Source of the DNA: Brachionus koreanus
Taxonomy: Eukaryota > Rotifera > Eurotatoria > Ploima > Brachionidae
NCBI GenBank assembly: GCA_016987375.1
Contig: PJRA01000444.1
Coordinates: 1,199,156-1,257,169, forward strand
Direction of reading: 5' to 3'
DNA: 58,014 bases
Part shown: in pieces, positions 31,077-42,036 of the stretch
Layout of the letters: each line of letters opens with the position of its first letter
How positions within the stretch are numbered: the stretch's first letter is position 1
Translations under genes and position numbers: made by a program
Notes under the pieces: model-generated
The model's database searches: none
Told to the model about the DNA's origin: nothing
The model's input: only the letters and a program-made list of their open reading frames with translations

Positions 31077-32640
31077 TTATGTGCAAAAAATATAATGACG
31101 GTTTTTGTCTATTTTTGCTTTAAAAATATTGCAAGATTGAACTTCCACTGCATCAACTTCCAGCTTATTCCAGCCATTTACTACACGATTTGTGAAGAAG
31201 TGGTATCGTTGGGCACAATTTTTGACTATTTCTCTTTTAATTTTGTATGGATGGCCTCTTGTACTTCTGCTTGAAAAAGTGAGTGTAGATTGCCATTTCA
31301 CGTGATCAATATTTCTTTTAGCTTTAAACATTTGAATTAGGTAACCTCTAATTCTCCTTTCGGTTAAATTCATTAGATTTAAAGCTTTCGTTGTAGTTTA
31401 GATCTATAAAACCAGAAATGGCACGAGTAGCTCTTCATTGAACAACCTCTAGAATTCTCTTATCTTTCTCTATATATGGGCACCATACTGGAATAGCATA
31501 CTCTAAGTGAGGCCTTACAAGACTGGTATAAAGTAATTTAATGACCGTCTGTGTCCGAAATTTAATACCATGAAGAACTTGCCCAAGTATTCTGTTGCCT
31601 TTTAAGGCTGCTGAACAAACTTGCGAATGCCATTTTAGATCGTTTTGAATCAAGATTCCTAAGTCTTTCTGGATCGGAGATCTAGAGACAAGATGAGTTT
31701 TTCCATTGGCTAAATCATTCATGATATATTCATTTAGGAGCCCTTGATTTCGATTAAAACTCATAATCTCGCATTTATCAAAATTTAGATCCATAGACCA
31801 TTCATTACACCAGCTAATTAATGAGTCAATATCATCTTGAAGCAACTTAAATGATTCATGCATCTTCAATTGTTTCGATCGATAATACAAAATATCTTGA
31901 AGTCGTCTGCATAAAGTAGACATTTATTTTTTAGTCTGTTTGGCAAATCATTAATAAAAATTGTGAAGAACAACGGACCCAGGACAGAGCTTTGTGGTAC
32001 ACCACTAGTCACATTAAGCCATTCAGATTCTGTTTTACCACGTACAACTCTTTGTTTACGATTACTAAGAAACGATTCAATCCATTTTAATAACATTCCG
32101 TAAAACCAAGTCGTTTAAGTTTAAATAAAAGTTTTGAGTGATTCACTCTATCGAAGGCTTTAAAGAAATCTNNNNNNNNNNNNNNNNNNNNNNNNNNNNN
32201 NNNNNNNNNNNNNNNNNNNNNNNNNNNNNNNNNNNNNNAGACAAAAATTCAAAACCAAGTTTCTAATAATTCTCTACGGCATGGTATTGATGTGATTGAG
32301 ATAGGCCTATAATTTTTACGGTCTGATCTATTTCCTTTTTTATAGATTGGAGAGACGTTTGCGAGACTCCAAAAATCAGGTACTTCTCCAGATTCAAAGG
32401 ATTTTTTGATAATTAGATGGAGAGGGTAAGAAACACCTTCAGAAGCATTTTTCAGAAAGTATGGACTTATCCCGTCTACACCTGTACTTTTGTTAACATT
32501 TAATTTATTTAACTCATTAAAAATGATTTCTCTTGACGTTATCTCAATAATCTTAAATGGCCATTTAGGTACATCATTTATAATTGTTGAATCAACTACA
32601 GGAGAGCTTGATTTTGAGAAAAATTCATTCACTATGAAAA
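31077..32640 (-). pseudogene. LINE reverse transcriptase (element 2), interrupted by gap
   Basis: Four minus-strand frames in order. 32632-32249 has NKSTGVDGISPYFLK, SLANVSPIYKKG, and NYRPISITSIPC (RT blocks 1-2). The N gap removes the KAFD block. 32096-31866 has TSGVPQSSVLGPLFFTIFIND and LLYADDFKIF with an intact YADD. 31923-31435 has FDKCEIMSFNRN and KDLGILIQNDLKWHSQV. 31373-31077 is the C-terminal RRIRGYLIQMFK and FFTNRVVNGWNKL region. It is a jockey/CR1-like LINE ORF2 lacking the endonuclease. At least two frame changes exist besides the gap. Confidence 0.88.
32172..32238. other. Assembly gap (67 N)
   Basis: Run of N within the LINE reverse transcriptase, at the position of the KAFD block. 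Confidence 1.
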
Positions 32641-32795
32641 TAAGAAGCAGAAATCTTAACTCAATCCATTTTAAAAAAATTTGAATTTTCTAGATTATAT
32701 ATATTGAATAAACTGCTCGATATACTTTTTATTTTTATGTACACATCTTTGCCAATTTTGTATTTTTTCAGCTCATTATTTTCTAATTTAAACGA

Positions 32796-33160
32796 GGTAT
32801 TGTGAAATTTAGTACAATAGAACAGAACAAAATGTTAAAAATTGTTATAACTTTTCTTTCAAAAATCTAAAGAAAGTTCTGTAAATGCTATGCATGGTGC
32901 AACATTCAAAGTTGCACTATTTTGAAAAATCTGAAAAAACTCTGCAAACCTAGCAAAATCAAAATTTGGTCAAATCTGGCGTTGAAGTGCATTTGGCCCA
33001 GATTTTGCACATCATTTGCAGACTTTGACTTTTGGTTCATCTAAGGATGTTGCAATTGTTGCACTTACAGGATTATAAGCCTTCAGAAAAAAAGTTATTA
33101 GATTTTTTAGCAGTTTTTTTTTGTTCTATTTGCTTATTTAGTACCAAATTTCACAAAACC
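32796..33160. mobile_element. MITE copy 3, longest copy; empty site known
   Basis: Inverted ends ggtattgtgaaatttagtac and gtaccaaatttcacaaaacc. Flanks tttaaacga and tttagacga form a 9-bp target repeat with one mismatch. The related sequence at about 26860-26880 reads taatttaaacgacttgta without the insertion, i.e. an empty site. Confidence 0.8.
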
Positions 33161-33719
33161 TTTAGACGACTTGTATAATACTTTTTTAATTCATCTAAGG
33201 AATTTTTTTCCTCATTAATTAATTTCTTAAACTTATCTAGGCATATTTTTAAATCGCTTACTTCGGCTTTTTTTCGATAATTGTTAACGCACATCTTAAT
33301 CCTAATTAAAATTAATAATAATTAAATCATTTAAGAAACTGGTAAGAGTTTGTTCAATTTTTTTCTAATCCAGTATCTTCAAGAAGTTTTAGATTATATT
33401 TGAAGTCGAGTCAAATTTAGTCTTTTGGTCCTGTTACTCGGTGTTTTTTTCACCAAGGGATTTTTCCAGTATTTGGATTCTTTTTTTTTTAGATTGGCAA
33501 AAAATGTAATCCATTTTAGATTATAATCTGAGTCCGCGATCAGCCTACCATTGTTCCTGAATTTGGAAAAATTTATTTATTTTTTTTCTATACAGTTGAT
33601 AGGCGATCATCATGTAAACTTAATTTTCTTTTTTGACATTTTATTTTAATTAATTGGCTTTAAATATTAAAAATAATAATAGAAATAAACTATAGCAAGC
33701 TTTCATTGTTTATTTTTTA

Positions 33720-33963
33720 ATTGATTGACTATCTGAGTACTGATTACCATTTCAATGTGGCTTTTCTACTCTTAAATGCAGTGGTAATTGGAGCTTTGCC
33801 AAAAAAAGTCTCTAAGGTGAGCAAGTTAAGTTTAAATGTGATCGGCCCAAATGTTCAAGCAGTGCAAAGATCGTCCTATCTAATTACGAAAAGAAATAGA
33901 AAATCTAGAATAGAAGAAAAAATCATCCAATTTTCAAATTTCTATTACAAATTTTATCAATAA
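33720..33963 (+). pseudogene. Y-box cold-shock domain fragment (copy A)
   Basis: Frame with SKVSKLSLNVIGPNVQAVQ followed by RSSYLITKRNRKSR. The better preserved copy at 45070-45250 shows that this derives from the C-terminal half of a cold-shock domain (VxVIGxNGxxVQG) of a Y-box nucleic-acid-binding protein. Here about 35 bp of the domain are deleted, so only the last strand and the basic tail remain. Confidence 0.55.
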
Positions 33964-34516
33964 TTCTGATGGTGATGCAAGATAGGCAGACTCTTGAGGG
34001 CAATTGGAGCTATGGGGAACTTATTAAAGGAAATATCTTAGCACTTGTATAATTATTTAAAGAAAATTTTTTTTTCAAAAAATTAAATTTATGCTTCATA
34101 TATTAAATATTAGTTAATTATAATATAATTTAATAAAATAAATTTATTTTTTCAAAGTTTAAAAATAATTAATAAAATTAAATTTTAAATAATTATTTTT
34201 TATGTTTTATTTTTGTATAATAAAATAATTTAATTTATCAGAGCATTATGCTTTTTCAAAATCTTTGAGATATATTTTATTAAAGTAAAAAATATTTGTC
34301 AAAACTTTGAATCCAGGCTATGTTGTTAAAATTAAGCGATTTGAAAAATGACAGAGCATTATGTTTTTTATTATAATTAAAAAATTTAGATAAAATTAAT
34401 AAAAAAAAATTTAAACAAAATAGACAAAATAGATTTGATAATTACACTGCGCCTTTGCGGTCGCTAATTTTTTCCCTGAATGAATGAATCCTGAATTCTG
34501 CTCTAAGCGAACCAAA

Positions 34517-36628
34517 AACCAAAAATTATTTTGATGATATTTACTGTGCTTTTGATTTTTTATCCGCAATGATAGTTATATGATTATTTATTTATAATAA
34601 AAACAGAATTAAATTTAATCAAATTTAAAATAAAAAAATAACATTTTTAATGTAAAAATTAATAAGCTTAATATTTTACTATAGATCAAATGACATTTTA
34701 TTGTCATTGAAATATTTTTGTAAAATTAAAAAAAAAAAAAAATAAAATAAATTTTTATTTTAATTTTGCTAGTTTTGTGACTGAGAATAATTTGATATTT
34801 AATAATTTTCTTGTACTTTTATTTTTAAACAAAAGTTTAAATTGTCCTCTAAATGATAATTAAAATTTATATTAAAAATATTAAAAATGAATTTGTTTTC
34901 AAATTTCAAAATTAAAGATAATGGCTGACGAAAATTATCTCTTAAATAGCAAAGTGATTAATTTAATATTTAATTATTGACTTTTAATTTTTTTTCAGTT
35001 TAAAAATGAAAATGAATTAGATAAAATGAATGAGGATCTAGATCAAACAGAAATCGAAGAATTAATATATTTGAATGAAAGTATGATTTTCTCAATTTTT
35101 AAAATTTTAAATCTTACCAAGAAAAGTGTGTTAATTTAGCTAAAATAGTTAAAAATTGAACCCCCTATTTTTAATAGAAAAAAAAAACTTATCGTGACTC
35201 TCGGTAATTTTGAAAAGACCTTCACTTGATTTAAATTTAAAAAAATTCTGAAAAAATTTAATTAAATTTTAATATTTGATAAAAAAATGGTGGAAAAAAA
35301 GTCAAAAAGCAGAGTAAGTTAATTATCAGGAAAAAAATAATCAAAATTTTCTTTTAGCTTATTGAGTTAAGTCCACTAAGTTCTAGTAGCGAGCAAAATA
35401 GTAGTCTGATTCAAAAATCATCAAAGAGTTAAGTCCCAAAAATTTATATAGAATTTATCTATTTTTAAAATTTCTTAAATTTTATTAAAAGAACTAGATG
35501 AGATTGCTGAAAAACTAGACAGAGTAGAAAAAAGACTTGACAGAGTCGACCAAAGACTTGACAGAGTCGAGAATAGTTTTGTTGGACTGTTTCAAGCAAG
35601 TAAAATTTTTAAAAAATTTAAAAAAAAAAGTTTTTTAAAATCTTAATTTAAAAGATCCTCAACTGATTCAGCCACAAATGACTCAAAGCCGTAAATTTAA
35701 ATTTAAAATTCTTTAATAAAAATTTTAAACAGTTTATTTTAATAGATCCTCAACTGATTCAGCCACAAATGACTCAAAGCTGTAAATTTAAATTTAAAAT
35801 TCTTTAATAAAAATTTTAAACAGTTTATTTTAATAGATCCTCAACTGATTCAGCCACAAATGACTCAAAGCTGTAAATTTAAATTTAAAATTCTTTAATA
35901 AAAATTTTAAACATTTTATTTTAATAGATAGTCAATTTTTTGACCCAGAATATCCAAAAAATAGTAAATTTTAATTTAATTAATGCTTTTCAATATTAAA
36001 CTTTTTTATAATTTTAGATATTGAAAAATATCTTAAAGATATTTCTACTGCTGCTCAAAGTTTTGAAAAAGGTAACGAAAAAATATCTAAATTAAATATT
36101 TCACTTAAAAATTTATTTAAATAATTCTAATTTTATTTTATTTTTTACTAACAAAAATTTATAATTTATTATCTAATTAAACTAATAAAATATTCTTTAA
36201 TATTCAATTAATTATTTCTTTAATATTCAATCTTTCTTAAATATTTAAAGAAATAAAATCACCTTGGATATTTAGAAATAGCATAGCCGTTTTTATGCTC
36301 ATAACATCAATCATAATGGTTGTGATTTGTTTTTTAATATATTTAAAAAAATAGATACCTAAATAAAAACTAGAAAATTAAACTAGCATAATTAAAATAA
36401 AAATTTATTTTATTTTTGGTTTTTTTTATTAATTTTAGAAAAATATTTCAATGACAATAAAATGTCATTTGATCAATAATAAAATATTTATCTTATTAAT
36501 TTTTACATTAAAAATATTATTTGGATTAAATTTAATGCTGTTTTTATTATAAATAAATAATCATATAACAACCATTGCGGATAAAAAATCAAAAGCAAAG
36601 TAAATATCATCAAAATAATTTTTGGTGA
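34517..36628. mobile_element. TIR element carrying a micro-exon gene (copy A)
   Basis: About 250-bp inverted repeats, 34517-34776 and 36381-36628. Examples: gatcaaatgacattttattg at 34685 is the inverse of caataaaatgtcatttgatc ending 36476, and ttgattttttatccgcaatg is the inverse of cattgcggataaaaaatcaa at 36574. Between them lies only the spliced gene 34921-36354; no transposase is seen. The same arrangement is at 45868-47990. The size is about 2.1 kb. Target-site duplications could not be fixed because the sequence outside the repeats is also shared between copies. Confidence 0.75.
34921..36354 (+). CDS. Micro-exon coiled-coil, tail-anchored protein gene (copy A)
   Basis: Unrecognised spliced gene. 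Exons inferred from GT/AG sites and frame: alternative first exons 34921-34953 + 34999-35080, or 35287-35313 + 35358-35427; then 35492-35599; micro-exons 35655-35690, 35746-35781, 35837-35872 and 35928-35963 (each 36 nt); 36018-36071; 36251-36354. Every internal junction is phase 1, so exons can be skipped or added without frameshift. The shorter form is 168 residues. The exon at 35492 encodes a heptad coiled coil with three LDRVEKR-type repeats. Micro-exons 1-3 each encode PQLIQPQMTQS. The last exon has a single membrane helix (AVFMLITSIIMVVICFLIY) and ends YLKK, so the protein should be tail-anchored with its N-terminus in the cytosol, SNARE-like in outline but without SNARE sequence. It lies inside a TIR element. 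Confidence 0.7.
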
Positions 36629-37612
36629 ACTGAAGACGAACAAGTAGTAGAAAATACTGAAACCGAAACAATTATAAATCTATACGATTTGGTAAATGGA
36701 TTTGATGACATTGATGCTGAAATTGATATAGTTGTCGAGGAAAATGCTTGTTTCCTTTATGAAACTGGTGAAAATGAAGCTGGAGAGGTAGATGATTAGA
36801 ATGTTGACCAAGAATGTTGAACCATTTTTCACAATAAGGCTAAATTTCGTTTTGAAAATGTCATCATATTTAATGTTACAAGCGTTTTATTCAGCCTACG
36901 AAAAAAATACATTTAATGAAAATCAATACCTAGTATCAAGAGATAAAATAGTTTCATGTTTAAAAATATTGCATCCATTATACTCCTATTTTTTGCTAAC
37001 TCAAAAGTTTGCGCTTTAATTTTGAAATTGATCCGTAAATTTAGTTATTACTCACACTCATACTCAATTTTTAAATTTTTTAATTAAAACTTTTATTAGA
37101 TTTCAAGGAGCTCATATTCCATATTTTTAAATTTAAAAAAATAGAAAACTTTCCGAATTTTCAATTGAGAATAAATATTTCAAAATAAAATTGAATTTTT
37201 GGAAATCTGATGAACGGTCGCAAATATATAGAGCATAAAAAATGTGTGTTTAAGATAACTATTGAATGTATTTACTTTAATGTTTTTTCAATAAACTACT
37301 CCTCTGCTTCGATCAAATATTCAAAGTCTTAGAAAAAGACTTCAAATTTATCGATGCATTCGTCATCGAAGTAGTCAATGATTTATAAAAAATAATCCAA
37401 AAGATACATACTTCTTTTATTTAAGTTATAAAACTTGTAATGTAAATATTTAAATTAAAATTAAAATTATTTATTCTAAGTTTATTTTTATTCAAAACAA
37501 ATATTTTTTATCAACCTTTGAAAAAAAAATTTTTTTTTAAATTATATTTGAATAAATTAAAATTTTCAAAAAAAAATAAGATTTAAATAGAATAAAAATT
37601 TATGATTTAAAT
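36355..37612 (+). other. Right TIR, acidic frame and spacer before the 5S gene
   Basis: Directly outside the TIR, 36633-36799 reads TEDEQVVENTETETIINLYD, then a second acidic run FDDIDAEIDIVVEEN and a stop. The same frame is better preserved at 57014-57200, so it once coded for something, but no family is recognised. A further 75-codon frame at 36792-37019 has no recognised similarity. 37080-37612 is A/T-rich repeat shared with 48240-48770. Confidence 0.45.
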
Positions 37613-37732
37613 GCTTAGGACCATATCACGTTGAATGTACCGGTTCTCGTCCGATCACCGAAGTTAAGCAACGTCGAGCCCGGTTAGTACTTGGATGGGT
37701 GACCACCTGGGAATACCGGGTGTTCTAGGCTT
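37613..37732 (+). rRNA. 5S ribosomal RNA
   Basis: 120 nt with the eukaryotic 5S core: cggttctcgtccgatcaccg, gttaagcaacgtcgagcccg and gtacttggatgggtgacc, including the polymerase III A box and C box. The ends gcttagga and ttctaggctt pair as helix I. There are a few substitutions against the usual animal sequence (for example gaccacctgg instead of gaccgcctgg). A T-run follows at 37737-37743. It forms the right border of duplication copy A. Confidence 0.93.
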
Positions 37733-38138
37733 CAAAATTTTTCAACAATTTTTTTTATCAACATCTTACTTTTCAATTAAGATGGAAAACACAATTTACA
37801 AAATTAGAATTTTTCAACCAAATCATTTTTTGTTAATTTTTTTTAAAATAAATGGAGAACTCAGTCAATTTGATTTTAAAGAATTTTTAATTGGTCTTTG
37901 AAGATTTTTCTAATGGTATTACTTTGAAATAAAAATCTTTAACAAACAAGCCTTTAAAGATTTTAAAAAGAAGAGCTTAAAAATCTGTTTATTTATTCTT
38001 TAAAATTTTATTAACTAATGGTTTAATTAATTTTTGAAAAGCACATATAGATAGAACAAAAAATATAAGATATACCTATTAAATTCCAACACAAAACTGC
38101 TTTTCAAAAAAAAAAAAATTCCTATAAAAATTTTTCAC
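37733..38138. other. 5S 3' flank shared with 57432-57530
   Basis: The first 100 bp (tcaacaattttttttatcaa, catcttacttttcaattaag) recur after the 5S gene at 57313. The rest is A/T. Confidence 0.55.
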
Positions 38139-39027
38139 ATGGACAACCTCTTCAGTGGAATAGGGCTTCTTTCCCGACATGTAGGACAGAACATCCATCT
38201 TCTTTCCGAAAGTCGATTGCTTGGAATATTTAAATAATATTAGTTTAAACACAATTAACTAATTTTTTATTTTTTAATTAAACTTAATTCACATGTATCT
38301 CATTTTCATATGAACTATATTTGAATAAAAAAATTTTTTTGTGCTATGTTTAATATGCTATGAATTTTAATATAATGATAATTTACCTGTATGCTATGAA
38401 ATAAGCCAGTCCCGGTGAGATTATATTGCCAAAAGAAAAGAAAAATTTTCCAAAAAGCAAAATTTTTCAAGAAAAGAATCAAACCAGGCCACTTTTCAGC
38501 TAATAATTGATCACTTTACCGAGTTTAAGTATGGCACAATTCTAGAAATGTACTCAAAGCCAATTAAAGTAGAAAAATACACAAACTAAATTAAATGGTT
38601 AAATTGAATTTTTTCTAAAATCACGTCGCTTGGATAGTTTTGACATACCATCTTTAAATGTCAAAGCAGAGCTCAGATTGTTGCATCCAGTTGATCCAGA
38701 CAAAAATTTAGTCCTTGAAATTGATCAATTTTCAAAGATTGAAAATACATACAGTTATAGTCACAAGATACGTACAGATTAGCTGATCGATCCAAAAAAA
38801 AGGCTTCTACAATACCTCCGAAGATTCCATTACCATTGAAGCTTGGATAAAACAAAGTCATGTAGCTGATAGAGAAAAATCATGTAATTACCAATCTGCA
38901 TGATTCAGTTTCATATGAGGACATTGATTCAAATAGAACTAGTTCTCTTAATTCAGATGATGATACAGATTTTTCTGATACAGACGGGGATGTTTCAAGC
39001 TTGTATGATTATTCTAATTCATATTAA
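38139..39027 (+). pseudogene. MATH-domain protein fragment (copy A)
   Basis: Parallel to 49140-49804. Readable pieces in shifting frames: MDNLFSGIGLLSRHVGQN at the start, FQLIIDHFTEFKYG and ILEMYSKPIKVEKY, then RLDSFDIPSLNVKAELRLLH and NLVLEIDQFSKIENTYSYSH. The order is that of a MATH (TRAF-C) domain: Q/WxIE strand, F.L...., a '(V/A)E(V/L)RLLHP' strand, F and the L..P..G..nEDSITIE end. The 'WSIEAKYNKETNG' segment present in copy B is deleted here. Frameshifts occur at the A-run after IDP. MATH domains bind peptides in TRAF and E3 ligase adaptors. Confidence 0.55.
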
Positions 39028-39391
39028 TTAAATTTTAAATAATAAAAAAAAATTTAAGTTTGAAAATTTAATTTAAATATGACCAAATAAGACAAAAAAT
39101 ATAATATTTGCTAAAAAAAAAATAACCACTAAATATAATAATAGAAAATTATTTAGCTAAAAATTTTTTAAAATTAAAAAGGAAAAGAGTTTATTATAAT
39201 TGTTAAAATATTAAATTATTTAATTAAACACAATAAATACAAGTCTTTAGACAGAATTTAAGAAATAAAAAACAAAATTTAAATAGTAATTAAATTGTTT
39301 GGTAAATTAAATTAAAGTAACAAAAATTTAATTACCAAGTTAATTTAAAATGACTGTAGTATCTTACCAAAAGCTTACACAGTTAGTTTAA
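39028..39391. other. AT-rich spacer
   Basis: A/T runs shared in part with 49805-50060; nothing coding. Confidence 0.4.
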
Positions 39392-39990
39392 ATGGAAAAT
39401 TTAAAAATTGTATTACCCTGTGGATTTACCAGCATGATTAATACATGAACATATTTGGCAAAGAAGAGAAAATAGCTTGTCCGACCTGCAAAACACACTT
39501 TGTAACTCAAGGGGCATGCTTAAAAATTAACAGAAATAGACTTATTTTGGCAAAAAAAAAGGTAGATTTAAAAGGACCTCGTTTTGATGAGTGCGTGGCA
39601 AGAATTGAGGGTTTTAAGACTGATTCAAATTACTTTATTGATAAAAAATATTCTAAATTAATTAATAAAATTGATCTTCGTAGAGAAGAATTAAAGGTTA
39701 ACTTATGAATCAAAAAATTGATGAGTATTATGAAAGCCTTTTGGAGTTGGCTGAAATTGATAAGAATACAAAATTGGCTGATAGTGAGATTGATATTGAA
39801 CAAAGCTCAAGTATGATGAGATAAATGATTTAAGAAATAGAACTGGTAATCAAGATATTAATTCTAGATTGGATATTTATGAGCAGCAAAGAGACAAAAT
39901 AAATTATGCAAATATTGATTTGAAAAATGATTTGATAAATGAAAACTGTATGTTAATGTGCTGTACAATTTTTGGACCATGAATTGGCAA
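39392..39990 (+). pseudogene. TRIM/RING-like gene remnant
   Basis: Starts MENLKIVLPCGFTSMINT-stop, then in another frame KEEKIACPTCKTHFVTQG: the two cysteine pieces resemble the first and last zinc ligands (LPCG... CPxC) of a degenerate RING. It continues DECVARIEGFKTDSNYFIDK and, after a stop at 39708, a coiled-coil segment QKIDEYYESLLELAEIDKNT. RING plus coiled coil is the TRIM layout. Two frameshifts and the loss of the middle zinc ligands show it is dead. Only loosely assigned. Confidence 0.45.
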
Positions 39991-40045
39991 ATAACAAAAT
40001 CGAAACAGCTGTGGTTAATGCCCAAAGTAAAATTGATATAAAATT

Positions 40046-41160
40046 ATTGACTGATTTATTTTATTTTGAAATCATAGCGATATACAAGATAGACATACAA
40101 GTTTTGACATTAATTAATTTAAATAAAAAATATTTCAATTCAATTTTAACTTAGTAAATTATTAATTGTGCCTTTTGAATTAATTTAATTTATTCTCTAA
40201 TTTTGCATCAATCAAAAGGCTTATTGGAGATCTTGTTCGTTTATATTGGGCTATCTAATTGAAACAGCATTTAAAGACCAATATTTCGTTGACTTGTGCA
40301 GTTTTCCACCACTAGATAGTAATTTTTTTTTTCAAATTATTTTTTCTTTATTAAAAAAATTAATTTCTAAAAAGTCAAAAGTGGAAGTTTTATTTATGAC
40401 GCTAAACTTAACATACCTGATTGGAAACCATCAAAAGTAATATATAAATATATACATTTGCATTTAAACATACATTTGACTGCTTGCTTTATCATTTGTT
40501 CTCAACTCTGTTTAAAAACATACTTTCCTATTTAATTTTTTTTTCTAATTAATTTTCAAGGAAGAATTAAGATGTTTATCAATTATGGTCTCAAAATTAG
40601 TTGCCAAAAAACTAAAATTTGAAAAGCTCAAGATTTCAGCTGAATTAGCTTCTGAAATGTTCAAATACAACAAGTAAATTAAAATTTGTTTTTTTAGTGC
40701 TGCACTAAAAGCTTCTATAAACTTGGTTAAATAAAGATGAAAATATATGAATTTAAGTTGAGTTGATGCGCTTTTAGTATTTTAATTTTAGTGTGGCGTA
40801 AAATAATCAAATTTTTACAAATGATTAAAGAAACAGGAATTAATATTTTTCAAAAAGATTCAAGTTGGAGCAAATACCAGCTATTTTGTCATTACAAAAA
40901 TCAAAGTCCGAAACGGACAATTTAATTTCGGTATACAAACTAGGAGACTATGTGGATATATCTAAAGGACCTATGATATCAAGTACAGAAATGATTGGAC
41001 GTTTTGAAGTAACGAATATTTTTGACATTGAGACTGAAAATTATGGTAAAATACAAAGAATTCAGGGCATATCGATTCCGGCTCAGTTACAAGTTAAATA
41101 CTCAGCCCAAATGTTTTTTTTCTAAAATATTAAAATCATTTTAGCTTCATTATTGGACAT
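40046..41160 (+). pseudogene. Partial duplicate of MRPL39
   Basis: Nearly identical over 1 kb to 24470-25790, including introns. Exons 3-6 are present (40219-40318, 40375-40436, 40561-40673, 40858-41092 approximately), but exon 1 and exon 2 are absent. Exon 7 breaks off after CTTCATTATTGGAC. The intron just 5' of exon 3 is fused to the sequence preceding exon 2 of the original (attgactgatttattttatt at 24477 and 40046), so a piece with exon 2 was lost. Near identity of introns means the duplication is recent. It cannot make mL39. Confidence 0.88.
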
Positions 41161-42036
41161 TTAACTTTTTGGAAGAGAGAGCATACCAAAAATAATTTTT
41201 TTGTACCAAATTTATTTAATAGAAAATATATAAAATAATTAAATTAATTTTTAAAGTGCATAAAAAAAAGTATACAAGGTAAACTGATTTTTTTTTATTT
41301 TTCTTTAGATGACTTCTTCTTAACTTAGGTTTAGCTTTATTGACAACATTTGATTTCGTTGAAATTGTTGATGTTTTGTTAATTTCAATTGATGAAGTAG
41401 CTGATGTCGATGTTGTAACAATAAATGATTCATATGATTCTGGTTGACTGGTTTGTTTCTATTGACGATTGAAGCTAATTATGGAGCAGCAAAATTTTTT
41501 ATAAAGCTGGATAAGGAATTTTTTTTCTTGAAAAGCAGAGTTGTTCAAAAGTCATAAAATCATTGAAATTTTTTGGAAAGATTTAAAGCGGCTTTTTTTT
41601 TTTTACTTTGGCACAAGTCTGTTCAAAAGCTATTCTAATTTCAATGCTTACAAATAAAGTGTTCCTAAATATGGAGAAACCCCATGCTATTTAATTTTTT
41701 AAAATGATCAATTTTTAAATTTAAATTGCATATTCTATAAAAGTACATAAAACTGTCTGAGATCTAACATTTTATCTAAAAACTCATTTTTATTCACTAA
41801 TTTAAAAATTTTGCAAAACTTACTAAATACCTATTTTTGTATATTTTTGGCTATTTATTTGAAACAAAATTGAATATTTTGTTATCTGAATTTTTTTTCC
41901 TTTTGAAAAGTAGAAACAAAAAACCTTAAATGTAAATGAAAAAATTTCCAATTCTGGTCTAAATGTTTTTGTTAATTTGCAATTTAAATAAATCTAAATA
42001 AATAAATAATTTTTTTTTAATTTATTATTTTAAAAA
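41161..42036. other. Spacer with a Ser/Thr-rich minus-strand remnant
   Basis: On the minus strand 41480-41290 reads QTSQPESYESFIVTTSTSAT and, after it, KAKPKLRRSHLKK. Further upstream (41610-41500) KAALNLSKNFNDFMTF-like words occur in a different frame. It looks like the 3' end of a decayed gene without recognised family. 41650-42036 is A/T. Confidence 0.35.

Larger units (their letters stand above)
32670..37620. repeat. Segmental duplication, copy A
   Basis: Collinear with 44440-48770: shared landmarks are the tttatttttatgtacacatc block (32725/44485), MITE copies 3/4, the coiled-coil fragment, the cold-shock fragment, the TIR element with the micro-exon gene, and the stretch up to the first bases of the 5S gene. 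Copy A retains about 500 bp around 32880-33378 that copy B lacks, and also an acidic frame at 36633-36799 missing in B. Confidence 0.85.

Noticed and set aside
36792..37019. 75-codon ORF between the TIR element and the 5S gene
   Set aside because: No recognised family and not preserved in copy B; retained only as part of the spacer description.
37695..37901. 68-codon plus frame starting in the 5S gene
   Set aside because: The first third lies in 5S rRNA; the rest is A/T sequence with no similarity.
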